In this document: positions 1 to 52,714 of the stretch, piece after piece
Numbering within the stretch: the stretch's first letter is position 1
Layout of the letters: each line of letters opens with the position of its first letter
From: Pterois miles
Taxonomy: Eukaryota > Chordata > Actinopteri > Perciformes > Scorpaenidae
Reading direction: 5' to 3'
Assembly (NCBI GenBank): GCA_947000775.1
Contig: CAMQGK010000144.1
Location: 12,167,001-12,231,000 of the forward strand
DNA length: 64,000 nucleotides
Position numbers and translations under genes: made by a program
Notes under the pieces: model-generated
What the model was told of the DNA's origin: nothing
The model's input: the letters and a program-made list of their open reading frames with translations, nothing else
The model's database searches: none

Positions 1-377
1 TGGCTACGTGCCCGCTGTAGTGTAACTTCAGTGAGTGTCCGACAGGTTGTGCACGTGTGGCGGCGGTGAGTGTGGGTTTGTTAGTGGAGTTATAGCTGTG
101 AATGTAGCTGTAGCAGACAGTGTATGCACAGTTTATTTGTCGGTGAATAAATGCTACGAGGCTAAAAGCTACAACTCCTCAGCCGGAAGTCCCGAGCCAA
201 CTTCCTGTATCTGCACCGGCTCTCTCTTAAGGTGGACCAGCTTTTCTCCTTAAGTGAGGAGCCGCTCCTCTGCGTTTTCCTCAGCTTTTTAAAATATTTC
301 TGTGAACAGTTTAACCAATAGCGCTTATCAGTTAAAATGCTTAATATCGGTTCAGCAGTTGATTATTAACATCCCTA
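1..377 (-). mobile_element. hAT-like non-autonomous element, copy A (cut by window edge)
   Basis: Read on the minus strand it starts with the terminus TAGGGATGTTAA (ending at 377) and matches copy B at 24392-25211 over several hundred bases. Shared landmarks include GGTCCACCTTAAGAG, ACAGGAAGTTGGCTCGGGAC and TAGCATTTATTCAC. There is no transposase reading frame. The far end lies outside the window. Classification as hAT rests on the copy B ends and its target duplication. Confidence 0.7.
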
Positions 378-392
378 GAAAACATTTGTGAG

Positions 393-956
393 AACTAGAA
401 AAGCACTCGGAGAGCGCAGACCTCCGCCAAGCACCATAGTTTCCCCCCATATTGTAATTCACTCCAAAATAAAACTCCAACATCTTTTTTAAAAGAATTT
501 TATATTAGTGGCAAACAGAACATATATACAAGACACAACATAAAACTCACAATACATTAGGTCAAAATGTAAAATGAGTACCCCCATTTTTTTATATAAA
601 TTGCTATAAAATCCGCCATCTGGATCAGATCTGGATCAGCCTTTGGGATTTGATAGAAGTACACATTGTAAATCCCTGAGTCAAATTTCATGAGCTTTGG
701 GCAACAATTGCCAGAGATATTGAGCAACAATTTTTTGGGTCCCATTTACCCCAATGTTAACGAAAATTTCAAAGTGATCCAGAATCCAGGATTTCTTCCG
801 GATCATCCCCAACATTAAATGAGTTCTTCCTTTTCACATTTTCGACACACCCTGAAAATTTTATCAAAATCCGTCCATAAATTTTTGAGTTATCTTGAAC
901 ACAAACAAACAGACAAACGCTGGCAAAAACATAACCTCCTTGGCGGAGGTAACTAG
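393..956. repeat. Dispersed repeat family R1, copy 1
   Basis: It begins AACTAGAAAAGCACTCGG, and the first 50 bases, plus a central 300 bases, recur at 43058-43555. It ends with a run of ACAAACA motifs and CCTCCTTGGCGGAGG. The start contains CCTCCGCCAAG and the end CTTGGCGGAGG, so the ends are inverted. The short open frame at 557-745 is repeat-derived and shared with copy 2. The family resembles repeats common in fish genomes; a class is not assigned. Confidence 0.65.
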
Positions 957-1230
957 TCATTACAGTAACACAATATTGATTCATATTTGATCAGTGCTGC
1001 CTAGTTTGACCGATTGAAATGAGTTTGTGAGTGACTGACAGCTGCTCAGAGACGACAGGCACCAGATCAGCTCTGACTGGTTGTTTTCCTCCGGTCTGTG
1101 AAATCTTGCAGATGCCATTAGGAGCACTGGAGGACACAGAGACACATGACTTTTGTCAGATTACCTCTCATGCACTACTGTCAGGATATAATGACCATTT
1201 CATAAAAATAATGCCACAGTTCTGAGCTTG
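957..1230. repeat. Dispersed repeat family R2, copy 1
   Basis: The opening CATTACAGTAACACAATATT, the block CTGACAGCTGCTCAGAGACG and the phrase TGGTTGTTTTCCT are shared with 9988-10140. The first part also matches the reverse complement of 9720-9810 and 43556-43665. It follows family R1 copy 1 directly, the same pairing as at 43058-43665. Confidence 0.6.
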
Positions 1231-2149
1231 TTTACCAGCTTCTCGTATCACCAACTGTAAAGTGAGTTAAGTGTGTCCATTATAAAGACACACTTGGAAG
1301 GGCTGCTTTGGATTTAAATGGCATTAATGGCTCCTCGGCCCTATTCTTAGCCTTAAATCTGTCTCACTCCTCAGGCGTTGACAAGAGCTGTGTTGTTGGG
1401 ATGGTGGCGTCTGGTTAGTGTTGAGCATATGGAGGAATATACGCGTATGTGTATGTATATGTATATATATATATATATAGCTCCTCAGATAGGAAACGCT
1501 GTTGAAACATGAGAGCCTCCCCAGGACCGTGAATGGAGGGAAGAAGGAAGCTGGCTCGCATCGATAACCATGTTTCATAAAGGGCTCGACGGCTTGTAAA
1601 TAAATGCTTTCATTTGGTATTTGGACGTTGTTTTAGTTCGTTTTTTGTGTCGCCGAACCGAGTCGGAGGACGTATTGAAAGAAAAGGTTTAAGTTTCATG
1701 TGGTGTTTTTTGTGTGTGAAAACGCGGTGGTTTGCGTCAGCGAGGCTGTGGACACAAAGCCGACCCAGCCTCGACCAGAGTCGGTTAATAACACCAGGAA
1801 TATATATATATATATATTTATGTATTTTAATAACTTGCATCGCCGGTACGAGCTCTCATTGTCTGAATGGAAACGCCTGCGGACTCTGCAGAAGAGTCGT
1901 TAACCCTGCCCCACGGAAACTAAACGGAGGAGGAGGAGGACTGGGAAGAAACGATAGAAAGATAGAGAGAAAGGTGCTGGAGGAGTGAGAGAGGACTGCA
2001 AGGAGCAACTCCGTATTGTTCCGCGTTTGTTTGCTCTGCAGCAGTCCGGAGAGGAGAGAGACACGGCGGCGTTTGTTTCTTTCGGGGTGCGACAAAAAGC
2101 TGAAACACCGTCAATTCTGGATTTCTTTATCCGCTTCCTGTCGTCCAGG

Positions 2150-41194
<39,045 letters not shown>

Positions 41195-42737
41195 GCGGGG
41201 GCGGCGGTGAGACAACAGCCCCGGGGGTGATTGAAGATAAGATAGAGGAGAGAAGGAAAGACAGCCTGGCCCCCTTCCTCGGTGCCAGCAGGACTTAAAG
41301 ACCTTCCACTACCCTTATATTTCGCTACGACACCAACCAACCAGTCGGAAGGAAGGGGGGAGGGTTTTCGGGGGTTTGGGGTAGCGGGGAGGGGTTTGTC
41401 ACGCCAGCAGGAATTGGCGTGAGCATTCCTCCCAGGGGCAAATCCCTCCCATCTTCTCTGCAATTTAAACTAGGAACAAAAAAGTATGTGTATGTTTTTT
41501 TTTTTTTTGTTTTGTTTTTATTTCACTTTTATTTTTGTTGAAGTTTTATTTCAGTTTTATTTTTTGTTGTGGGGAGGGGTGCAGTGTGTCCAGCCAGCGG
41601 CCCTTCACCTCCCTCTATCCTCTACCTAACATACAGTACAGGAAGGGGGCTCTGCTTTGCTTCAACCGACTATAGTACAGTGTTGTTAATGTGTGGAGAA
41701 GAGGCGTCTCTGCTAACCTGCGGGCCCGTCCCTCCCTCCTCCTGCGGCGGCGGGAGGTGGCCTGCAGGCGCACGGCCACTACGCTGGCCAGTAGGGAGCC
41801 ACGTTACTGCCTGATGGGGCGATGCTAGCCAATCACTGTTTGGGTTGTTTTTGTGGGGGATGATTAAAGCGCTTCCTACTCAGGACCTGAGAGAATATGT
41901 CACTGCTGCCAGAGAGAAGTTACTCTCTTTTTTCATTCTCTGTCCCTTGTTCACCAGACTGCTCAGTCCTTCTTATGACAGATCGCGTTTAACTACAGTA
42001 TAGTCACGTAATCACCTGGTGCAGCCCTAACAGACGTGTCCCAGAGCCTACCTGTAGAGGGCAGCAAACATGACGAGAACACACCAGAAACAGGGAGACA
42101 GAGAGGAAAATATAAAGATTGTATGTTAGATATTTAATCTGATCACAGAGTCGATACTTTGAGTCAGACTGGTGCCCGTACGAGGCTGAGTCACAGTTGT
42201 TTGCTGGTGTTCAGCCTAGCAGCAGCCCCTTGAACCACCACCGACACCCACTCCAGCAGCACAGGAGGACAAAGACATGAGGTAATGTCTGCAGGCCCAG
42301 AGAGGCAGAGATGGAGACAGAGTGAGGGGTGGGAGGAGTAGATGGTGTGGAGCTGCCCTGCTGTGTAACAGTCACCAGTGCGCCCAGTACACAACTAAAA
42401 ATCTCCACTTCTGGTTTATTGTTTTTACCTGTCCCTTTAAAATTAGCTTTTTAAAAAAAGATTATCAGAAAATTAGTTCAGAAATAATAACAATAATATC
42501 ATTACACATGTATAGAAAATGCACAGTCTGCTTGGACTTTACTGTACAAAGAATCGCAAGCGGGTTCTGTCAGACATAGCCTCTGTATGGAGGAGGATTG
42601 GGTTTATAATTCTCCTTTTTTATTTATTTTTATTTTTTTTTGCAGGGTTCTTCAGTTCTGGCTCTTGTTTTTATGTATTGTAATTATTAACTAAGTTAAA
42701 AGCAATTTAATATTTTAAGCTCTGCGGATTATAATCT

Positions 42738-42743
42738 AATAAA
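42738..42743 (+). promoter_or_regulatory. mob2: mob2 polyadenylation signal
   Basis: A canonical AATAAA lies about 1.54 kb after the mob2 stop, in an A/T-rich context and followed by a T/G-rich stretch (CTTGTCTTTTGTATC). It is the last such signal before intergenic repeats begin, so it is the likely 3' end of the transcript. Confidence 0.7.
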
Positions 42744-43057
42744 AGAGAGAAATGCCACCGTGCCTCTTGTCTTTTGTATCAGTGTTTGTGTAAGTAAATT
42801 ATGCAAGAGGAAAAAACATGAGTGTTTCATGTGACCAGGCTCACAAACATGATGCTCCAGAGGAACTCCACTAATTTTACACATAGTTGACTAGACAGGA
42901 AGAGTATTAATCAGCCTGTGAAACAATAACAATCATATAATGTTCTCTGTGACTCTGGAGGAGCTTTGTGATGGAAAAAAAAATCCTGATGTCATAGTCA
43001 CCAACCTTCAAAGTTTATGTCAAAAAAGTTTAAAAATCCAAAAAAAACCAACAATAA

Positions 43058-43555
43058 AACTAGAAAAGCACTCGGAGAGCGCAGACCTCCACCAAGCACC
43101 ATAGTTTCCCCCCTGGCGGTTTCTTCTGGATCTATCTCCTCCAGTATTAAAGCTAGATCAAATTCGTTGACATACTTCAGATGCTGAATTGTCTCAGCTA
43201 CACGATGCCGCTTGTTAGAAATCTCTACCTCTAATATTAAATGCACAGTAGGCCAAAATGTAAGAGTACCCCCATTTGTTTTATATAAATTGCTATAAAA
43301 TCCGCCATCTGGATCAGATCTGGATCAGCCTTTGGGATTTGATAGAAGTACACATTGTAAATCCCTGAGTCAAATTTCATGAGCTTTGGGCAACAATTAC
43401 CAGAGATATTGAGAAACAATTTTTTGGGTCCCATTTACCCCAATGTAAATGAAAATTTGATCCAGAATCCAGGATTTCTTCCAGATCACCCCCAAAATTA
43501 AATCAGTTCTTCCTTTTCACATTTTTGACACACCCTGAAAATTTCATCAAAATCA
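43058..43555. repeat. Dispersed repeat family R1, copy 2 (end replaced)
   Basis: It shares its first 50 bases and a later block (from about 43250) with copy 1, but the stretch between, 43113-43245, is unrelated to the corresponding part of copy 1. It stops at TTTCATCAAAATCA without the terminal CCTTGGCGGAGG. Family R2 sequence follows immediately. This looks like a truncated or rearranged copy. Confidence 0.6.
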
Positions 43556-43670
43556 GAACTGAAACTGTCAATCATTCAAAAACTCCAATCAAACGGTCAA
43601 GCTTAGCAGCACTGATCAAGTATGAATAATCTGTTACTGTAATGCTTATTTCTCACGTCAAGGAAGTATG
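43556..43670. repeat. Dispersed repeat family R2 fragment next to the satellite
   Basis: The run CCAATCAAACGGTCAAGCTT followed by a GCAGCACTGATCA-type segment and CTGTTACTGTAATG matches 9720-9790. It joins R1 copy 2 on its left and gives way to the tandem array within about 60 bp on its right. Confidence 0.55.
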
Positions 43671-43724
43671 AGGTGTGACGAGCAGTTGAGACTATAAACT
43701 CAAGTTTCCAATGTTTACTGAGGT

Positions 43725-46700
43725 AATGTTGAAAAATTGTCTAAAAATGTCATGAAAATAATCACAGCATGTAGAAAGGTTTCATTAAAAAAGTCAGTTT
43801 AAAAAGTCATAGTATAGCATGTTGCAAAATTTATGATAAAAGTCAGTAAAAAAAAGTCATCGTATAATATGTTGAAAAATTTCATGAGAAATGTCATTGA
43901 ATAAGATGTGAAAAAAGTCAGCATATTATGTTGAAAAATTTCATAAAAAGGTCACAGTGTAGTATGTCGAGAAATTTCACCAAAAAAGGTCATAGTATAA
44001 TATGTCGAGAAATTTCATGAAAAACTCGGAGTATAATAGGTCAAAAAAATTATAGTATAGTATGTCAAAAATTTTCATGAAAAAAATCATATGATAGTCA
44101 TAGTATATGTCGAAAAAAAGTCATAGTATAGTACATCGAGAAATTTCATGAAAAAAGTCCTAGTATAGTATGTCGAAAAAATCATAGTATATGATGTTGA
44201 AAAATTTCAAGAAAAAAGTCAGAGCATAGTATGTTGACAGAAGTCATAGTATAGTATATTGAAAAATTTGTGTATTATGTCATAGTATAGTAGGTCGAAA
44301 AATTTCATAACAGTCATAGCATAGTATATTAAAAAAATTCATGAAAGATGTCATAGTATAGTATGTCAAAAAAATCATAGTATATGGTATTCAAAAATTT
44401 CATGAAAAGAAGTCATACTATAGTATTTTGAAAAATGTCATAAAAAAAAAGTCATTGAATAAGATGTCCAAAAAGTCATAGTTTATTATGTCGAAAAATT
44501 TTATGGCAGAAGTCATGGTATAGTTTGTCAATATAATCAGTATATGATGTTCAAAAATTTCATGAAAATAAGCGATTGTATAGTATGTTGTAAGATTTCA
44601 TGAAAAAAGTCATAGTATAGTATGTCGAATTTTCATGAAAGTATAGTATGTTGAAAAATTTCATGAGAAAAGTCAAAGTATAGTATGTCGAAAAATTTCA
44701 TGTAGTCATGGTATATGTTCAAAAAAGTCATAGTATAGTATGCTGGAAAAAATCATGACAAAAGTCATAGTATAATATGTTGAAAAAAGTCATAGTATAG
44801 TATGTCAGAAAATATCATGACAAAAGCCATAGTATAGGATGGCGAAAAATTTCATGAAAAAAGTCATAGTATAGTACGTCGAAAATTATCATGAAGAAGT
44901 CATAGTATAGTTTGTTGAAAAAAGTCTTAGTATAGTATGTCGAAAAAAGTCATAGTACAGTATGTCGAAAATTTTCATGAAAAAAGTCATAGTATAATAT
45001 GTATAAAAAAGTCATGGAATAGTATGTCGATAAATTTATGAAAAAACATCGTCAAGTATGTCGACAAAAGTCATAGTATAGTATGTTGAAAAAAGTCATG
45101 GTATAGTATGTCGAAAAATTTCATAAAAAAACTCATGGTCAAGTATGTCGAAAAATTTCATGTAAAAAGTCATAGTATAGTATGTCGAAAATGTTTATGA
45201 AAAAACTCATGGTCAAGTATGTCCAAAAATTTCATGTAAAAAGTCATAGTATAATATGTCGAAAAATATCATAAAAAAAAGTCATAGTATAGTATGTCGA
45301 AAATTTTCATAAATAACGTCATAGTATTGTATGTCAAAAAATGTAATGAAAAAATTCATCATATAGGATGTCGAAAAAATTTCATGAAAAAGGTCATAGT
45401 ATAGTATGTCGGAAAATATCATGAAAAAAGTCATAGTATAGTATGTCAGAAAATATGAAAAAAGTCATAGTATAGTATGTCAAAAATTTTCATAAAAAAG
45501 TCATAGTATAGTATTTCGATAAAAGTCATAGTATAGTATGTTTAAAAACGTCATGGAATAGTATGTCGATAAATTTATGAAAAAAACACATCGTCAAGTA
45601 TGTCGAAAAATTTCATGAAAAAACTCAGTTTAATATGTTGAAAAAAGTCATAATATAGTATGTCAAAAAAAATCATGAAAAAAGTCCAAGTATAGTATGT
45701 CAAAAAAAATCATGAAAAAAGTCATAGTATAGTATGTTGAAATTTTTCATGAAAAAGTCAAAGTATAGTATGTCAAAAATTTTCATGAATAATGTCATAG
45801 TTTTGTATGTTGAAAAATTTAATGAAAAAAGTCATCGTATAGTATGTCGAAAAATATCATGAAAAAGTCATAGTATAGTATGTATAAAAAAGTCATGGAA
45901 TAGTATGTCGATACATTTATGAAAAACACATTTTTCATCAAAAATGTCATAGCATACTATTTTGAAATTTTTTTTGAAAAAGTCATAGTATAGTATGCCG
46001 AAAAAAAGTCATAGTACAGTATGTCGAAAATTTTTATGAAAAAGGTCATAGTATAGGATGTCGAAAAATTTCATCAACAATGTAATAGCATAGTATGTCG
46101 AAAAATATCATGAAAAAGTCATAGTACAGTATGTTGAAAATTTTCATGAAAAAGTCATAGTATAGTATGTTGAAAAAAGTCATACTATAGCATATCGAAA
46201 AAAGTCATAGTACAGTATGTCGAAAATTTTCATGAAAAAAGTCATAGTATAGGATGTCGAAAAATTACATCAAAAATGTCATAGTATAGTATGTTGAAAA
46301 TTTTCATGTAATAACTCATGGTCAAGTATGTTGAAAAATTCCATGTAAAAAGTCAGTATATGTTAACAAAAGTCATCGTATAGTATGTCGGAAAATTTTC
46401 ATGAAAAAAGTCATAGTATGGGATGGCGAACAATTTCATGAAAAATGTCATCGTATAGTACGTCAAAAATTTTCATAAAAAAGTCATAGTATAGTATGTC
46501 AAAAAAATCATGAAAAAAGTCATAGTATAGTATGTTGAAAATTTTCATGAAAAAGTCAAAGTATAGTATGTCGAAAATTTTCATGAATAACGTCATAGTA
46601 TTGTATGTTGAAAAATTTAATGAAAAAAGTCATCGTATAGGATGTCGAAAAAATTTTATGAAAAAGTCATAGTATAGTATGTCGAAAATTTTCATGAATA

Positions 46701-49700
46701 AAGTTAAAGTCTACTTTGTTCGAAAAATTTCATGTAATTAGTCGTAGTATAATTTGTTGAAAAAAGTCATGGCATAGTATGTCGGAAAATATCATGACAA
46801 AAGTCATAGTATGATATGTTGAAAAATGTCATAGTATATTATGTCAGAAAATATCATGAAAAAAGTCATAGTATAGTATGTTGAAAATTTTCATGAAAAA
46901 AGTCATAACATAGGATGGCGAAAAATTTCATGAAAAAAGTCATAGTATATGTCAAAATCTTTTTAAAAAAAAGTCATAGTATAGTATGTTGAAAAATTTC
47001 ATAGTATAGGATGGCGAAAAATTTTATGAAAAAATGTCATAGTATACTATGTCAAAAATTTTCACACAAAAGTCATAGTATAGTATGTCGAAAATTTTCA
47101 TAAATAACGTCATAGTATTGTATGTCAAAAAATGTAATGAAAAAATTCATCATATAGGATGTCGAAAAAATTTCATGAAAAAGGTCATAGTATAGTATGT
47201 CGGAAAATATCATGAAAAAAGTCATAGTATAGTATGTCAGAAAATATGAAAAAAGTCATAGTATAGTATGATGAAAATTTTCATGAAAAAAGTCATAGTA
47301 TAGTATGTCAAAAATTTTCATAAAAAAGTCATAGTATAGTATGTCGATAAAAGTCATAGTATAGTATGTTTAAAAACGTCATGGAATAGTATGTCGATAA
47401 ATTTATGAAAAAAACACATCGTCAAGTATGTCGAAATTTTTTATGAAAAAAGTCATAGTATAGTATGTCGAAAAATTTCATGAAAAAACTCATGGTCAAG
47501 TATGTCGAAAAATTTCATGTAAAAACTCAGTTTAATATGTTGAAAGAAGTCATAGTATAGTATGTCAAAAAAAATCATGAAAAAAGTCATAGTATAGTAT
47601 GTTGAACTTTTTCATGAAAAAGTCAAAGTATAGTATGTCAAAAATTTTCATGAATAATGTCATAGTTTTGTATGTTGAAAAATTTAATGAAAAAAAGTCA
47701 TCGTATAGTATGTCGAAAATTTTCAAGAAAAAAGTCATAGTACAGTATGTCGAAAAATATGAAAAAGTCATAGTATAGTATGTCGAAAATTTTTATGAAA
47801 AAAGTCATAGTACAGTATGTTGAAAATTTTCATGAAAAAGTCATAGTATAGTATGTATAAAAAAGTCATGGAATAGTATGTCGATACATTTATGAAAAAC
47901 ACATCGGCAAGAATGTCAACAAAAGTCATAGTATAGTATGTTGAAAATTTTCATGAAAAAAATTCATAGTATAATGAGTTGAAAAAAGTCATCCTACAGT
48001 ATGTCGGAAAATATCATGAAAAAAGTCATTGTATAGGATGGTGAAAAATTTCATGAATAATGTCATAGTATAGTATGTCAAAAATTTTCATGAATAAAAT
48101 CATAGTTTTGTATGTCGAAAAATTTCATATAAAAAGTCAGTATAATATGTTGAAAAAAGTCATAGTATAGGATGGCGAAAAATTTCATGTAAAAAGTCAT
48201 AGTATAATATGTTGAAAGTAGTGATAATATAGTACGTTGAAAATTTTCACGAAAAAGTCATAGTACGGTATGTTGAAAATTTTCATGAAAAAGCCACAGT
48301 ATAGTATCTTGAAAAAAGTCATAGTATAATATGTTGAAAAAAGTCATAGTATGGTATGTCGGAAAATATGAAAAAAGTCATGGTATAGTATGTATAGTAA
48401 GTCAAACTATAGGATGGCGAAAAATTTGATAAAAAATGTCATAGTATAGTATGTCAAAAATTTTCATGAAAAATTCATAGTATAGTATGTCAAAAAAAAG
48501 TCATAGTATAGTATGTCCAAAATTTTCATGAAAAAAGTCATAGCATAGTATGTCGAAAAATTTCATGAAAAAAGTCATAGTATAGTATGTCAAAAAAACT
48601 CATACTATAGTAAGTCAAAAATTTTCAAAAAAAAGTCATAGTATAGTATGATGAAAAATTTCATAGTATAGGATGGCGAAAAGTTTTATGACAAATGTCA
48701 TAGTATACTATGTCGAAAATTTTCATTAAAAAGGTTATAGTATAATATGTTGGAAAATATCATGAAAAAAGTCATAGTATAGATGTCGAAAATATCAAGA
48801 AAAAAGTCATAGTATAGTATGTCGAAAATTTTCTTGAATAAAGTCATAGTATAATATGTTGAAAAATTTCATGAGAAAAGTCAAAGTCTACTTTGTTCGA
48901 AAAATTTCATGTAAATAGTCATAGTAAAATTTGTTGAAAAAAGTCATAGTATAGTATGTCGGAAAATATCATGACAAAAGTCATAGTATAGTATGTTGAA
49001 AATTTTCAAGAAAAAAGTCATAGTATAGGATGGCGAAAAATTTCATGAAAAAAGTCATCGTATAGGATGTCGAAAAAATTTCATGAAAAAGGTCATAGTA
49101 TAGTATGTCGAGAATTTTCATCAAAAATGTCATAGCATTCTATTTTGAAATTTTTTCTGAAAAAGTCATAGTATAGTATGTCGAAAAAAGTCATAGTACA
49201 GTATGTCGAAAATTTTTATGAAAAAGGTCATAGTATAGGATGTCGAAAAATTTCATCAACAATGTAATAGCATAGTATGTCGAAAAATATCATGAAAAAG
49301 TCAAAGTACAGTATGTTGAAAATTTTCATGAAAAAGTCATAGTATAGTATGTTGAAAATTTTCATGTAATAACTCATGGTCAAGTATGTTGAAAAATTCC
49401 ATGTAAAAAGTCAGTATATGTTAACAAAAGTCATCGTATAGTATGTCGGAAAATTTTCATGAAAAAAGTCATAGTATGGGATGGCGAACAATTTCATGAA
49501 AAATGTCATCGTATAGTACGTCAAAAATTTTCATAAAAAAGTCATAGTATAGTATGTCAAAAAAATCATGAAAAAAAGTCATAGTATAGTATGTTGAAAA
49601 TTTTCATGAAAAAGTCAAAGTATAGTATGTCGAAAGTTTTCATGAATAACGTCATAGTATGGTATGTCGAAAAATTTCATGAGAAAAGTTAGTCTACTTT

Positions 49701-52700
49701 GTTCGAAAAATTTCCTGTAAATAGTCGTAGTATAATTTGTTGAAAAAAGTCATGGCATAGTATGTCGGAAAATATCATGACAAAAGTCATAGTATGATAT
49801 GTTGAAAAATGTCATCGTATAGGATGTCGAAAAAATTTCATGAAAAAGGTCATAGTATAGTATGTCAAAAAATATCATGAAAAAGTCATAGTATAGTATG
49901 TTGAAAATTTTCATGAAAAAGTCATAGTATAGTATGTATAAAAAAGTCATGGAATAGTATGTCGATACATTTATGAAAAACACATTTTTCATCAAAAATG
50001 TCATAGCATACTATTTTGAAAATTTTTCTGAAAAAGTCATAGTATAGTATGCCGAAAAAAAGTCATAGTACAGTATGTCGAAAATTTTTATGAAAAAGGT
50101 CATAGTATAGGATGTCGAAAAATTTCATCAACAATGTAATAGCATAGTATGTCGAAAAATATCATGAAAAAGTCATAGTACAGTATGTTGAAAATTTTCA
50201 TGAAAAAGTCATAGTATAGTATGTTGAAAAAAGTCATACTATAGCATATCGAAAAAAGTCATAGTACAGTATGTCGAAAATTTTCATGAAAAAAGTCATA
50301 GTATAGGATGTCGAAAAATTTCATCAAAAATGTCATAGTATAGTATGTTGAAAATTTTCATGTAATAACTCATGGTCAAGTATGTTGAAAAATTCCATGT
50401 AAAAAGTCAGTATAATATGTTGAAAAAAGTCATCGTATAGTATGTCGGAAAATTTTCATGAAAAAAGTCATAGTATGGGATGGCGAACAATTTCATGAAA
50501 AATGTCATCGTATAGTACGTCAAAAATTTTCATAAAAAAGTCATAGTATAGTATGTCAAAAAATCATGAAAAAAGTCATAGTATAGTATGTTGAAAATTT
50601 TCATGAAAAAGTCAAAGTATAGTATGTCGAAAATTTTCATGAATAACGTCATAGTATTGTATGTTGAAAAATTTAATGAAAAAAGTCATCGTATAGGATG
50701 TCGAAAAAATTTTATGAAAAAGTCATAGTATGATATGTTGAAAAATGTCAGTATATTATGTCAGAAAATATCATGAAAAAAGTCATAGTATAGTATGTTG
50801 AAAATTTTCATGAAAAAAGTCATAACATAGGATGGCGAAAAATTTCATGAAAAAAGTCATAGTATAATATGTCAAAATCTTTTTAAAAAAAAGTCATAGT
50901 ATAGTATGTTGAAAAATTTCATAGTATAGGATGGCGAAAAATTTTATGAAAAAATGTCATAGTATACTATGTCAAAAATTTTCACACAAAAGTCATAGTA
51001 TAGTATGTCGAAAATTTTCATAAATAACGTCATAGTATTGTATGTCAAAAAATGTAATGAAAAAATTCATCATATAGGATGTCGAAAAAATTTCATGAAA
51101 AAGGTCATAGTATAGTATGTCGGAAAATATCATGAAAAAAGTCATAGTATAGTATGTCAGAAAATATGAAAAAAGTCATAGTATAGTATGATGAAAATTT
51201 TCATGAAAAAAGTCATAGTATAGTATGTCAAAAATTTTCATAAAAAAGTCATAGTATAGTATGTCGATAAAAGTCATAGTATAGTATGTTTAAAAACATC
51301 ATGGAATAGTATGTCGATAAATTTATGAAAAAAACACATCGTCAAGTATGTCGAAATTTTTTATGAAAAAAGTCATAGTATAGTATGTCGAAAAATTTCA
51401 TGAAAAAACTCATGGTCAAGTATGTCGAAAAATTTCATGTAAAAACTCAGTTTAATATGTTGAAAGAAGTCATAGTATAGTATGTCAAAAAAAATCATGA
51501 AAAAAGTCATAGCATAGTATGTCAAAAAATTTCATGAAAAAATGTCATGTCGAAAATTTTCATTAAAAAGGTTATAGTATAATATGTTGGAAAATATCAT
51601 GAAAAAAGTCATAGTATAGTATGTCGAAAATATCAAGAAAAAAGTCATAGTATAGTATGTCGAAAATTTTCTTGAATAAAGTCATAGTATAATATGTTGA
51701 AAAATTTCATGAGAAAAGTCAAAGTCTACTTTGTTCGAAAAATTTCATGTAAATAGTCATAGTATAGTATGTCGAGAATTTTCATCAAAAATGTCATAGC
51801 ATACTATTTTGAAATTTTTTCTGAAAAAGTCATAGTATAGTATGTCGAAAAAAGTCATAGTACAGTATGTCGAAAATTTTTATGAAAAAGGTCATAGTAT
51901 AGGATGTCGAAAAATTTCATCAACAATGTAATAGCATAGTATGTCGAAAAATATCATGAAAAAGTCATAGTACAGTATGTTGAAAATTTTCATGAAAAAG
52001 TCATAGTATAGTATGTTGAAAAAAGTCATACTATAGCATATCGAAAAAAGTCATAGTACAGTATGTCGAAAATTTTCATGAAAAAAGTCATAGTATAGGA
52101 TGTCGAAAAATTTCATCAAAAATGTCATAGTATAGTATGTTGAAAATTTTCATGTAATAACTCATGGTCAAGTATGTTGAAAAATTCCATGTAAAAAGTC
52201 AGTATATGTTAACAAAAGTCATCGTATAGTATGTCGGAAAATTTTCATGAAAAAAGTCATAGTATGGGATGGCGAACAATTTCATGAAAAATGTCATCGT
52301 ATAGTACGTCAAAAATTTTCATAAAAAAGTCATAGTATAGTATGTCAAAAAAATCATGGAAAAAGTCATAGTATAGTATGTTGAAAATTTTCATGAAAAA
52401 GTCAAAGCATAGTATGTCAAAAATTTTCATGAATAACGTCATAGTATTGTATGTTGAAAAATTTAATGAAAAAAGTCATCGTATAGGATGTCGAAAAAAT
52501 TTTATGAAAAAGTCATGGTATAGTATGTTGAAAATTTTCATGAAAAAAGTCATAACATAGGATGGCGAAAAATTTCATGAAAAAAGTCATAGTATAGTAT
52601 GTCAAAATTTTTTAAAAAAAGTCATAGTATAGTATGTTGAAAAATTTCATAGTATAGTATGTCGAAAAAAGTCATAGTATAGTATGTTGGAAAATATCAT

Positions 52701-52714
52701 GAAAAAGTCATAGT
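43725..52714. repeat. AT-rich tandem satellite, left block
   Basis: The array repeats the core AAGTCATAGTATAGTAT followed by GTCGAAAA (or GTTG/GTCA variants), with or without the palindrome TTTTCATGAAAA, giving 37-bp and 25-bp units. The first units (43725-43800) are degenerate. Frequent single-base changes and lost blocks produce irregular unit order. Minus-strand frames such as 46411-46596 and 49750-50004 translate to repeating DFFMKIFDILYYDF peptides and are repeat artefacts. Kilobase-scale internal duplications are described under findings. Confidence 0.95.

Noticed and set aside
557..745. A 62-codon minus-strand frame repeated near 43237-43434 as a possible conserved small protein
   Set aside because: Both lie inside dispersed repeat R1; the similarity reflects shared repeat origin, not protein conservation.
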